A DNA stretch of 64,000 bases, taken from positions 1 to 64,000 of the forward strand of contig JAFDVL010000004.1 of NCBI GenBank assembly GCA_018268995.1, written 5' to 3'. This DNA is from Acidobacteriota bacterium (lineage in GTDB: Bacteria; Acidobacteriota; Blastocatellia; RBC074). Positions within the stretch are counted from its first letter, which is position 1, and every line of letters begins with the position of its first letter. A model generated the notes under the pieces. That model was not told the origin of the DNA, ran no database searches, and saw only the letters and a list, made by a program, of their open reading frames with translations. Position numbers and translations under genes: made by a program. Positions 54,121-63,034 of the stretch are shown in pieces.

Positions 54121-57100
54121 ATGTCTAGTCGCGGACTTTGGGTTAAGTTGGGGCGCCACTCACTACGCTCGACAACCGTAATAGCAATAGTCTCAGCCCT
54201 GTTGGTTATGGCAGGCGCTGCGGGACTACGAAAAGTAGTCGCATCACGCGCCGTGAGCACCCATAATGCTCCAGTTGCAAATTCCGCGCTTCGTCCGACG
54301 AGCGCACCTTTAATGACTACAGGTCCTGCGAGCGGGCAAAAAATCCTCGGAGTCTTCGAAGGCAAATTTGACGCTAAATCGCGCACCGTCTCAGTGCTAA
54401 AGCCAATTAGCGGAGAGATGAAGTCATCTTTCAATGCATTTGGGCGAGCTGATGCAAATACGTTATTGCCAGAATCGTCTCATACGCGTTCCTTCATTCG
54501 CTCTTGCGCAAATCCCAGCGGCACAGTTCCCTGCCAATCAACGGCACCGGCGAATACCATTTCAGGTGAACATCGCATCACAAATACAGGCTCTCTTAAA
54601 TTTTATAACACGCGACTGGTATTCACCGATTTCTTAAATGCCCGTGGTGGTATTCCTGTCACAGCCAATGTCTACTTTAACGACGGACAGGTTCCGGCGA
54701 ACGGAAAACTCGGCGTTTCACGTGACTACGGTGATATTGATCCCGGCACTTCGCAAACCAGAGTTTGGTCTTTTTCCTTCCCGTCCGGCTCAATCCAAAG
54801 CTTTTATTTCCGTTTCGCAGTGTATGGTGATGTTGGCGTAGCGGCAGAAAGCCTGGAACCCGCTGCTGTACAAAATAATGCGAATCAGACAATTACGATT
54901 AATGGCCAAGGATTTAATGGCTCGACAGTTACGCTTTTGGACAATACGGGTGCCACAGTCGCAACACTAGCGTCAAATGTGGTGTCTGCTTCTGTGCTTA
55001 CAGCAACGATTCCTGCTGGAACAACAGCGGGAATTTACAGCGTTCGCGTCACGAATGCAGGCGGCACACCTGGCGGCGCGGGCTCAAGCACATTGATCGG
55101 CAAATTAAATGTTACGGGCGTGCCGGATGCTGGTCATACAGGAACGCCAACCAGTTTCGGCGATACAGGCCCATATCGAATTTCTGGCAACACCACGATT
55201 TCTGGCACCGTTTTGCCTGGGACAGTGATCTATGTTGATAATGGTGTCACATTACAAGTGGGCAGTGGCGGATTAAATGCGAACGGCGGTATACCTGGCG
55301 TTCCTTCCACTTCGCCCGCGCAAATCGTATTCACGCGTTCCCCTGGCGCAACGTCCTGGGGTGGAATTGATGCAACATCAGCGGCAACTTCAGAAGTAAG
55401 CTTCAAAAATACTGTCATTGAATTTGGCGGCACCGTAGGCGGAGCACAAGTTAATATTAGTGGATCAGGCAGAACGCTCCGCTTCACCGATAGCGTTTCA
55501 CGTCGCAGTCTTGGGGCAGGATTAAAAGCTACGGGAACAAGCGATTTGTTCACGGGCTTCACGCGTTCTCGAATTGAAAACAACGCGGGAGTAGCGATTC
55601 TTTTGAGTGCCAACGCAGCGCTGGGCGTGGGTACGACAGGGGCAGGCATGGGTGGACTCGATGCCGGCAACGCCAATACTGGTATCCCGGATCAAAGCTA
55701 TTACTACTCTTTGGCAAACGTTATTCGCAATAACGGGACGGATGCCGTCCAAATTGATTCAACCGCCAATGACTTTACGCGGTCTGGTGTGTTGGTAGGC
55801 CAAGGTGAAATTCCCGTTCAAATTCGCGGCTCGAACGCGAACCCGGCGGTGGTCGGAAACTCAGGCGGATCACCTGGAGCAGAGCTGTTCATTAATCCTA
55901 ATGCGATCATCCAGCTTGATGCAGGAATGGATTTTAAAGCAGGTGATGGCACACTTTTCGGTAGCATCGGAGCCAACGGCTATGCTGGCTATAGCCAATC
56001 TCCCAGTGGTGATACTGGCATTTCCCAACGCATCATTTTCGATAAGATTCCAGGTGGCGGGAATTTTGGTGCCATCTTCTTTTCCTCAACGTCGAGTGGT
56101 GGCTCAATCCTCAATTTCGCTACCATCCGCAATGGTGGAACCTCCCCTTCAGGAAATGCACAGGTCATCATTGATAGCATTACATATCCTTTCAGTTTTA
56201 CTAATTCTGAAAGCAATAGCAGCTCTTCTTATGGTTTGCAGTACCGCAGCAGCTCAACTGTGACCAAAACAGGAACGACGTATAGTAGCAATACCTCCGG
56301 CACCGAAAACGTCCTGGCTTCAGGGAATCCAACTATCACGACTATCGCAGGCGGAGCATATGGTGATGGCAATCCGGCGAACGAAGCTCCAATTGTCAAG
56401 GCTATTGCCTTAGCAGTTGACCCAACACGCGGCGTTTACTTTGTGGATGACGATGGATTGGGTAACTACACCATTCGATTCGCGAACACGACCAACGCGA
56501 CGATCAAAATCGCAGGAATTGATGTTCCAGCCAAAGCCGTCAAGAAACTTACGTCGGGTGTCATTTTGGGAATCGAAGCTCCCAATAACGATCCGATGGA
56601 TATTATTGACCTGCTGACCGTCACAAATATTGCACTTAGTCCAGATCGCAACACGCTGTACTTCGTCAGCACGGGTTCTGGCTTCCATCTGGTACGCGGC
56701 ATCAACGTCACACCCGGTGCAGCGACAAACACAAGCCCCATCACGATTGGCGCGGGTGCAGTAAGCGTCGGACGTGCTGGAACCGTATATGATGACGGCA
56801 GCCTTGGTAACTTAAGCGACAATCTCAAGGGCTTTGCGGTGAATCCAGTCTCTGGCGACCTATACGTAGCAGATGCAGATTCATCCAAAGTCTTCCAAAT
56901 CACGACGGGCGGAAATCTGAGCGTATTTGCTGGTTCAGGCCGTCCACCTCGCGGTGCAACGTGGCAGCCATTTGCGTCAAACCAAGTTGCGACTTCCGCG
57001 TTGATTGCGACCCCAGAAGCATTAGCGGTCAGTGATGATGGTAATACAGTTTATATCAGTGACAGCCTCTATGCTCGCGTAATTCGTGTCCAAAGCGGTA

Positions 57101-58656
57101 CGGCGAATCTGGTTACACAACTGGGAACGTTCGACACCGGAACAGGAAAACTTGACCCGACAACCAACCCCATGCCTTCTGGATTGGCGTTGATGGGAAG
57201 TAAGATTTTCATCACCAACATGGGTACATACACGGTTGACAGTGTAGACAACCCAAGCACTGTCTCAGCACAGTCCTCACCTGCTGGCGGGGCAACGTCC
57301 ATCAATGTTCCACCGGTAACTACGGTTGCAGGAACACCGGGAACCGCATGCGACTTTACCTCCACAACCTGCGGAGAGGGTGGCGCGAACACTGGTTTAG
57401 GATTTGACTTCCGCAACATGTCCTCAAACATCAAAGCCGACAGTAATGGTTTGTTTGTGGCTGACCAACTGGCAAATAGCCGTAGCCGCATCCGATACCT
57501 GAATCTGAGTGGTAGCCCTGTAACTTTAGGAGCAGTCACCGTCAACGCTGGAACTGGAAAGACCGTGATCGGATCTGGTTTACCATTCCCCTACGACGGT
57601 GGGCTGGCGACAAGTGCGGTCTTAACCGCTCCGGTTGGCGCGGCGGCTGATTCTAATGGCAACGTCTTTATTGCGGATAATATCCCCAGCACAGGTGGGT
57701 TCATTCGTTTCGTCAATCTGGGCGCGAGTTCAGTGACGCTTCTGGGTCAGACGGTGGCACCAGGACAGATTCTCGGAATCAATCCAGATGGAAAAGATCT
57801 GAGTAATGATGAAAGCACCACTCCCAGCAATGCCTATTTCTATCGCTTACAGGGATTGAAATATACATCTGAAGGTTTATACATCGTAGATTCTTACGGT
57901 AAATCTGTACCGGCAGCACAAGGGCTGAAGACGAGCAAGTTGCGCTTCCTCAATCTCAGCAATGCGGCGGTAACCTTCTACGGTTCTATTACCGTAGCAC
58001 CAGGAGAAATCAAAACTATCGCGGGTGGCAGCACAGACCCTGGCAGCATTGGTGACGGCAATGTCGCGACCAACGCAAAACTACTCGGCACCACCGATGT
58101 TGAGGTAGACCCTGTTACCAAGGATATTTATCTGTCCGAGTCCTACAACGGTCGCGTTCGTAAGATTGTGCGCAGCACAGGCATCATTTCCAGCCTGGGT
58201 TCACTGAGCAACAATCAATACACGGGTCTCGCCTTCGATGGCGAACGGAGACTGTTGATCTCGGTCTACAACACGAATCAGGTCTTGCGTGAAACGGCAG
58301 CAGGCAGTGGAAGTTTTGCTACAGTTTCCAGCTCAGTCGCGATCAATAAACCGCGCGACGTGGCAGTGGATTCCAGCAACAATCTCTATGTCATGAATGC
58401 CGGAACACAGCAGATTATCAAGATTCCACTGGCTGGCGGCGCGGCTTCAGTGTTCGTCGGAACTGGTACTGGCGGATTTGGTGGTGATGGTGGTAGTCCG
58501 GCGAGCGCGCTCATTGATATTGAAGTTGAGCATATTGACATTGACACTTCACAAGCAGCGGTTGGCAATCTAATCCAAACTGTCAACATTACAGTCTCAG
58601 GAAGTGACGTGATCTTTGCTGATTCCAAAAACAGCCGTATACGCCGCGTCAAATGA
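54121..58656 (+). CDS. Giant secreted protein with TIG-like and NHL-type repeats
   Basis: 1511 residues. Basic N-terminus and signal anchor (about 18-40), an IPT/TIG-like domain (about 245-330; NQTITINGQGFNGSTVTLLD), a beta-helix-like Gly/Ser/Asn-rich region (about 345-740), then NHL-type propeller repeats to the end (TIAGGAYGDGNPANEAPIVK, LYVADADSSKVFQIT, VYISDSLYARVIRVQSG, IYLSESYNGRVRKIV, VIFADSKNSRIRRVK). Such proteins bind partners at the cell surface. No catalytic motif seen. First gene of the plus-strand operon with TolB-like, PqqD-like and HPr-kinase-like genes. Confidence 0.85.
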   Translation: MSSRGLWVKLGRHSLRSTTVIAIVSALLVMAGAAGLRKVVASRAVSTHNAPVANSALRPTSAPLMTTGPASGQKILGVFEGKFDAKSRTVSVLKPISGEMKSSFNAFGRADANTLLPESSHTRSFIRSCANPSGTVPCQSTAPANTISGEHRITNTGSLKFYNTRLVFTDFLNARGGIPVTANVYFNDGQVPANGKLGVSRDYGDIDPGTSQTRVWSFSFPSGSIQSFYFRFAVYGDVGVAAESLEPAAVQNNANQTITINGQGFNGSTVTLLDNTGATVATLASNVVSASVLTATIPAGTTAGIYSVRVTNAGGTPGGAGSSTLIGKLNVTGVPDAGHTGTPTSFGDTGPYRISGNTTISGTVLPGTVIYVDNGVTLQVGSGGLNANGGIPGVPSTSPAQIVFTRSPGATSWGGIDATSAATSEVSFKNTVIEFGGTVGGAQVNISGSGRTLRFTDSVSRRSLGAGLKATGTSDLFTGFTRSRIENNAGVAILLSANAALGVGTTGAGMGGLDAGNANTGIPDQSYYYSLANVIRNNGTDAVQIDSTANDFTRSGVLVGQGEIPVQIRGSNANPAVVGNSGGSPGAELFINPNAIIQLDAGMDFKAGDGTLFGSIGANGYAGYSQSPSGDTGISQRIIFDKIPGGGNFGAIFFSSTSSGGSILNFATIRNGGTSPSGNAQVIIDSITYPFSFTNSESNSSSSYGLQYRSSSTVTKTGTTYSSNTSGTENVLASGNPTITTIAGGAYGDGNPANEAPIVKAIALAVDPTRGVYFVDDDGLGNYTIRFANTTNATIKIAGIDVPAKAVKKLTSGVILGIEAPNNDPMDIIDLLTVTNIALSPDRNTLYFVSTGSGFHLVRGINVTPGAATNTSPITIGAGAVSVGRAGTVYDDGSLGNLSDNLKGFAVNPVSGDLYVADADSSKVFQITTGGNLSVFAGSGRPPRGATWQPFASNQVATSALIATPEALAVSDDGNTVYISDSLYARVIRVQSGTANLVTQLGTFDTGTGKLDPTTNPMPSGLALMGSKIFITNMGTYTVDSVDNPSTVSAQSSPAGGATSINVPPVTTVAGTPGTACDFTSTTCGEGGANTGLGFDFRNMSSNIKADSNGLFVADQLANSRSRIRYLNLSGSPVTLGAVTVNAGTGKTVIGSGLPFPYDGGLATSAVLTAPVGAAADSNGNVFIADNIPSTGGFIRFVNLGASSVTLLGQTVAPGQILGINPDGKDLSNDESTTPSNAYFYRLQGLKYTSEGLYIVDSYGKSVPAAQGLKTSKLRFLNLSNAAVTFYGSITVAPGEIKTIAGGSTDPGSIGDGNVATNAKLLGTTDVEVDPVTKDIYLSESYNGRVRKIVRSTGIISSLGSLSNNQYTGLAFDGERRLLISVYNTNQVLRETAAGSGSFATVSSSVAINKPRDVAVDSSNNLYVMNAGTQQIIKIPLAGGAASVFVGTGTGGFGGDGGSPASALIDIEVEHIDIDTSQAAVGNLIQTVNITVSGSDVIFADSKNSRIRRVK

Positions 58657-58669
58657 CCGGTAAACGACA

Positions 58670-58697
58670 GGGCTGAGTCCCCACCAGGACTCAGCCC
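58670..58697 (+). terminator. Perfect 11-bp hairpin without U-tract
   Basis: GGGCTGAGTCC (58670-58680) is perfectly inverted at 58687-58697 with a six-base loop. No T-run follows, so it may be an mRNA-stability element or partial terminator separating the giant gene from the downstream three genes. Confidence 0.5.
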
Positions 58698-58730
58698 CAG
58701 TTCGATTCATAAACCAGGGGAAAGGTTCTT

Positions 58731-59717
58731 ATGAAAATGATACTTAATTATTCAACCACACTTCGATTATTACTGGCCGCCTTCATTTTAGGGCTCTGCT
58801 GCAATGGTTTTACGCTAGCGCAGGATCGCACTGCAAGCGACTCAGACTATGTCATTTTCGTTTCCAATCGGACCGGAACGACAGAGTTATTTCTACTGGA
58901 CCTCAACACCAGTCAGATTAGCCAATTAACAGATACCGGGCGAGGCAAAATCACGCCATCCACCGCAGCAAACGCGCGCGTCGCAGCATTTGCCTCTCGC
59001 GAAGGTAGTTCTTACGAGTTATTTACGGCTCAGCTCAGCTCCACTTGGCGTACGCGTCGTCCAGTTTTTGCTGCCGTTAACCGTTTGACGGTGGACACCA
59101 TTGATGAAACCAATCCGACATTGACCGCAGACGGTTCGCAGATGGCGTTTTCCTCCAATGGCAAAATCGAATTGATGAAAGCTGATGGTCAGGGACGCCG
59201 CGAATTAGTCGCAGCGGATGGATACTCAAATGTGGCTCCGGCGATTTCGCCCGATGGAAAATTTGTCGCGTTTATGTCCAACCGAAGTGGAGAAAGTGAA
59301 ATCTGGTTGGTCAACACAGAGACCAAAGAATTACGTCAATTAACCAAAAATGCAGGGCTACTTGGCGGCATTAGCTGGTCAGCCAACTCCCAGAGAATTG
59401 TCTTTACAACCGCTGCAACTACCAGTAAACTCACGGGCATTGCGATGGCCGAGGTGGCTACTGGAGAGTTCCGGGTGTTGACCGAAGCAGGTGATGGGGA
59501 AGCTGCGTTGTCACCAAATGGAACACGCATCGTTTTCACATCAAATCGCAGTGGTGATTCAGAACTTTACTTATTGAACCTGAATACCAACGCAGTGCAA
59601 CGATTGACAAATAATCCTGGCCCCGATGGTTCTGCTGCTTTTATCCCGGCACCGACTGACACAGTCCGCCGCACTCCTCCAAGCCGCCAAGTAACTCTGG
59701 GCGGTAGAGATCAATAA
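58731..59717 (+). CDS. TolB-like WD40/beta-propeller protein, exported
   Basis: 328 residues with a signal peptide ending TLAQ. Repeated propeller motifs: YVIFVSNRTGTTELFLLDLN, FASREGSSYELF, ISPDGKFVAFMSNRSGESEIW, LSPNGTRIVFTSNRSGDSELY and AVQRLTNNPGPDGSAAF, typical of TolB/PD40 blades. Periplasmic scaffold or binding role. GGGGAAAGG precedes the ATG. The PqqD-like gene begins seven bases after its stop, so they are probably co-translated. Confidence 0.85.
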   Translation: MKMILNYSTTLRLLLAAFILGLCCNGFTLAQDRTASDSDYVIFVSNRTGTTELFLLDLNTSQISQLTDTGRGKITPSTAANARVAAFASREGSSYELFTAQLSSTWRTRRPVFAAVNRLTVDTIDETNPTLTADGSQMAFSSNGKIELMKADGQGRRELVAADGYSNVAPAISPDGKFVAFMSNRSGESEIWLVNTETKELRQLTKNAGLLGGISWSANSQRIVFTTAATTSKLTGIAMAEVATGEFRVLTEAGDGEAALSPNGTRIVFTSNRSGDSELYLLNLNTNAVQRLTNNPGPDGSAAFIPAPTDTVRRTPPSRQVTLGGRDQ

Positions 59718-59724
59718 AAGGATA

Positions 59725-60183
59725 ATGGAAACTCACATGATAACCGGCAAACAACGATTTGTGACCAAGGAACAGGCTTCATTTACGGAGCTGATTGACC
59801 ACCAGGAATCCATCCTTTTGGATCTGGAAAGTCTTCATTATCACTCCTTAAATGCCGCTGCAACGTTGTTATGGAAACATCTGCGATCAGGTAGTGCTAC
59901 TTCTGTCGAAGAATTAAGTGGCAACCTGGCAGCCGCTTTTGGGCTGACGCCTGAAACAGCCGAACTTGACACTCGTCAATTCATCGAAGAATTGCTGCAA
60001 AATCAGCTTGTCGCCTGCACTGACGAGTCGGCAAAAAGCCAATCCTTATTCGCATTTCCAACAGCTCATGATTTGCCTGTTTATGAATCGCCTGCGGTAA
60101 AAACATCGAATGCTGTCCTGGAAATGAACCTGGCAGGCACCTCGTCAATGGGCGGATCAGGCGCATTGGGCGGTGGTTCGTAA
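59725..60183 (+). CDS. PqqD-family (RRE) protein with Gly-rich C-terminal tail
   Basis: 152 residues. Residues about 8-100 follow the PqqD/RRE pattern: ILLDLESLHYHSLNAAATLLW then a helix AFGLTPETAELDTRQFIEEL and a hydrophobic end. PqqD domains bind leader peptides of ribosomally made, modified peptides. Unusually the protein continues to residue 152 with a segment LEMNLAGTSSMGGSGALGGGS resembling a precursor-peptide core. Whether the tail is modified or only a flexible end is unknown. Its neighbour is an HPr-kinase-like gene, a pairing seen in lasso-peptide-related clusters. Confidence 0.8.
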   Translation: METHMITGKQRFVTKEQASFTELIDHQESILLDLESLHYHSLNAAATLLWKHLRSGSATSVEELSGNLAAAFGLTPETAELDTRQFIEELLQNQLVACTDESAKSQSLFAFPTAHDLPVYESPAVKTSNAVLEMNLAGTSSMGGSGALGGGS

Positions 60184-60264
60184 AATAACTTTTCTGATTG
60201 TATCGTATTCAGGCATCGCTGATGAAGACTTCAAAGGCGATGCCTGATCTTATTTATACCCAAC

Positions 60265-61257
60265 GTGTCAGTTTTCGCTTTCGAGATTTGCGGACTTCCG
60301 GTTGCGCTTTCGACTTCCTCAGACTCCCTCTTACAAATTTACTCGGACTATTTTCGTTACTATCGCTCCGACGCCCACCTGTCACAACCACTCCTTAAGC
60401 TCTCTCTAAAGCTCGCAAAATCGCTTCCGACCCAAGCCAGCTTTGTCCCGGCTGGAGCAGAGTTTCTGGCGCAATCGGGGTTGGTAAGTTTCTGGCGATG
60501 GCAGCATCAAGAACGCGAACAATTTTTTTTCTGCACAGACATCACCTGCTTTCGCGTCGAGCCGCAACGCGGACACGCAATTGGATTTGTTTCCGAAGCA
60601 GCATTGCAAACACCGCATATTCTCGCGAATACATACACATTTGTGATTCTGCTTTTGCTTCTGCGCTGGCACGGTCGGTATCACTTACACACGGCGGCAG
60701 TTGTCTCACCGCGCGAGTCACTGCATTTAATATGCGGCGCGCCACGAGCCGGGAAATCAACGCTGACAACGGCACTTGCGGTATCAGGTTGGCAAGCGAT
60801 TTCTGACGACGGTATCCTGTTGCAGGCTTCTTCGACGGGACGGGTTGAAGCCTATGCCTTCAAACGAGATTTTCACATTGCGGCGGAGTTGCTGCAAAAA
60901 TGGGAAGGGCTTGGCAAAGCGATTTCTCGGCATAATTATTTTGACCGTTCCTGCGTCAACGCCCTGGAACTTTTCAGCGTAGAGCATTTGGCCAACCAGC
61001 CATTCACCAAAGCCACTCGCGTCATCCTTCCACAAATTACGGGAGAAAAGAAAAGTTGGTTAGAGCCAATGTCTCCCAGCGAAGCCATGCAGCGACTCAT
61101 TGAACAATCTATGTTTTTCCCGCTCTGGCACAAACATACGCAGCGACAAATTGCGTTGCTCACGGCCCTGGTGAAAGACGCCTCTTTTCTACGCCTGCAC
61201 GCTGGCACCGACATTTGGGAAAATCCGGCCTGCGCGGGTGAATTATTAGCAGAGTAG
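60265..61257 (+). CDS. HPr-kinase/phosphorylase-like protein
   Basis: 330 residues. P-loop GAPRAGKST (about 158-166) followed by WQAISDDGILL, the Walker-B-like Asp pair of HprK-type kinases. The N-terminal half is a domain of about 140 residues common to HprK-related proteins encoded with PqqD and Asn-synthetase-like genes. In some lasso clusters such kinases phosphorylate the precursor C-terminal Ser; the tail of the upstream PqqD-like protein ends in Ser. Start GTG at 60265; no good ribosome site, so the start is uncertain. Gap of 81 bases to the previous gene. Confidence 0.8.
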   Translation: MSVFAFEICGLPVALSTSSDSLLQIYSDYFRYYRSDAHLSQPLLKLSLKLAKSLPTQASFVPAGAEFLAQSGLVSFWRWQHQEREQFFFCTDITCFRVEPQRGHAIGFVSEAALQTPHILANTYTFVILLLLLRWHGRYHLHTAAVVSPRESLHLICGAPRAGKSTLTTALAVSGWQAISDDGILLQASSTGRVEAYAFKRDFHIAAELLQKWEGLGKAISRHNYFDRSCVNALELFSVEHLANQPFTKATRVILPQITGEKKSWLEPMSPSEAMQRLIEQSMFFPLWHKHTQRQIALLTALVKDASFLRLHAGTDIWENPACAGELLAE

Positions 61258-61387
61258 CCTCCGCGCCACTGCGCCTCCGACGTCCTTCCGCACAAATCCC
61301 TCACCTGAACTAGCCTGTGGTAGTGTTGTCAGGGTAGTATTGCTGCCGAACTGGAACACATTTCTCTCAACAGAAAAGGACTGCCCC

Positions 61388-62164
61388 TTGAAATCAACAG
61401 TATCTGCGTCTGAGGCTGAGAATGCCTCTTTTACGAATCCCAACAATCGTCAATACAAATACTATGATTTGGTCATGGCAGCATTTGTCACGGTGCTGCT
61501 GTGCTCTAATTTGATTGGCGTCAGCAAACGATCTTACATTCCGCTTCCCTTCACTATCCATTGGGGCAATTGGGAAATGAGCTATCTGACCTTTGGGACA
61601 GGGATTTTGTTTTTTCCGATCAGCTATGTTTTTGGAGATGTGCTGACGGAAGTCTATGGCTATGCGCGCTCTCGCCGCGTCATTTGGGCTGGGTTTGGAG
61701 CACTGATTTTTGCTTCGTTCATGAGCTATGTCGTCGTCAATATGCCACCTGCGCCTGGATGGACGGGACAGGAAATTTACGAGAAAGCGTTTGGCAGTAC
61801 CTGGCGCATCGTCTTTGCCTCGCTGTTGGCATTTTGGGCAGGCGAATTTGCGAATTCTGTCGTGCTGGCCAAAATGAAAGTCGGAACAGAAGGCCGCTTT
61901 CTCTGGCTGCGCACCATCGGGTCAACGGTCGCGGGCGAAGCGGTAGATTCGATGATCTTTTATCCGCTCGCTTTTTTCGGTGCAGAGGGTTGGACAACCG
62001 AAGCAATCATCACAGTGATGTTGACGAATTACTGTCTGAAAGTGCTGTGGGAAGCATTGATTACGCCCATCACCTACCGCGTGGTAGCGTTCCTCAAGCG
62101 GGCGGAAAACGAAGATTATTACGACCGAAACACCAACTTTAATCCGTTTACGCTGGAAACCTAA
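61388..62164 (+). CDS. yhhQ: Queuosine precursor transporter (VUT/YhhQ family)
   Basis: 258 residues with about six hydrophobic helices. Family motifs: FGTGILFFPISYVFGDVLTE, GFGALIFASFMSYVVV and EFANSVVLAKMK. YhhQ proteins import queuine-pathway precursors (preQ0/preQ1) for tRNA modification. The TTG at 61388 is chosen because AAAAGGA lies eight bases upstream. Same strand as the following ABC genes, 12 bases before. Confidence 0.9.
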   Translation: MKSTVSASEAENASFTNPNNRQYKYYDLVMAAFVTVLLCSNLIGVSKRSYIPLPFTIHWGNWEMSYLTFGTGILFFPISYVFGDVLTEVYGYARSRRVIWAGFGALIFASFMSYVVVNMPPAPGWTGQEIYEKAFGSTWRIVFASLLAFWAGEFANSVVLAKMKVGTEGRFLWLRTIGSTVAGEAVDSMIFYPLAFFGAEGWTTEAIITVMLTNYCLKVLWEALITPITYRVVAFLKRAENEDYYDRNTNFNPFTLET

Positions 62165-62176
62165 GTTGATTGCTGG

Positions 62177-62902
62177 ATGGGTAACATGCCAATTCTGGTT
62201 GCGGAAAATGTGCGAAAGACATACCTCGGCGGCGAGGCTCCGGTTGAAGCGGTGCGCGGCATCAGCCTGTCACTCGAAGCAGGCGCATTCGTTGCGATTA
62301 TGGGACCATCGGGCGGCGGCAAATCAACGCTGCTGCATTTGTGCGGTGCAATGGATCGCCCGACTTCAGGCCAACTCCTGATTGAAGATGTTTCTCTCTC
62401 CACCTTGAGCGATGACGAACTTACAAAGCTGCGGCGTGAGCGAATCGGCTTCGTATTTCAATTTTTCAATTTGCTGCCGACGTTGACTGTCACCGAAAAC
62501 ATCGCGCTGCCCTTACAACTTGCAGGAAAAACCGCCGCTGTCGCCGAAAGACGCGCGCAGGAATTCGCCGCACGCGTCGGGTTAAGTCATCGCCTGACAC
62601 ATTACCCGCAACAACTTTCTGGCGGAGAAATGCAGCGCGCAGCCATCGCCAGAGCGATCATTCACGAACCGGCATTGTTGATTGCTGATGAGCCAACGGG
62701 AAATCTGGATTCTGAAAATGGCGCGCGCGTCTTGGAGTTGCTGTGCGAGTTGAATCGTGAAATGAAACTCACGATTTTATTGGCCACTCACGCCGCAGAA
62801 ACCGCTGCCGCTGCACAAAAAATGATCTACCTCCGCGATGGGTTGATTGAGCGCGAAGAAGCTCTCAACGCGCCATCATCCCAGTTGATTGCAAGATCAT
62901 AG
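62177..62902 (+). CDS. ABC transporter ATP-binding protein (LolD/MacB type)
   Basis: 241 residues. Walker [13 protein letters not shown]-loop region [14 protein letters not shown], signature [14 protein letters not shown], Walker [15 protein letters not shown] and the switch His in LATHAAE. LolD/MacB-type ATPases drive mechanotransmitting permeases that release lipoproteins or peptides. The gene for a matching permease follows. A second ATG at 62186 is also possible. Confidence 0.95.
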   Translation: MGNMPILVAENVRKTYLGGEAPVEAVRGISLSLEAGAFVAIMGPSGGGKSTLLHLCGAMDRPTSGQLLIEDVSLSTLSDDELTKLRRERIGFVFQFFNLLPTLTVTENIALPLQLAGKTAAVAERRAQEFAARVGLSHRLTHYPQQLSGGEMQRAAIARAIIHEPALLIADEPTGNLDSENGARVLELLCELNREMKLTILLATHAAETAAAAQKMIYLRDGLIEREEALNAPSSQLIARS

Positions 62903-62919
62903 ACTGCTCAAAATGCGAC

Positions 62920-63016
62920 TTAACGCAAAGGATCAAAGGATCAAAAGTTCAAAGGTAATCACCCTTAATACAGTTGCTTTTCTTTGCGCCTTTGCCCCTT
63001 TGTCCCTTTGCGTTAA
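62920..63016. repeat. Inverted repeat between ATPase and permease genes
   Basis: TTAACGCAAAG (62920-62930) is perfectly inverted at 63006-63016; inside, AAAGGATCAAAGGATCAAAAG and CTTTGCGCCTTTGCCCCTTTG continue the imperfect match, so the whole 97 bases can fold. Resembles the CAAAAGGC repeat after gatB. It separates two genes of one ABC transporter. Confidence 0.65.
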
Positions 63017-63034
63017 TTTCCCGCGCTGATCATT

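Noticed and set aside
60198..60398. 66-codon frame overlapping the start of the HPr-kinase-like gene
   Set aside because: Overlaps a recognised domain in another frame and has no family similarity; the GTG start of the kinase explains the region.
59725..61257. Complete lasso-peptide cluster
   Set aside because: No Asn-synthetase-like cyclase, transglutaminase-like protease or separate precursor was found near the PqqD-like and kinase genes.
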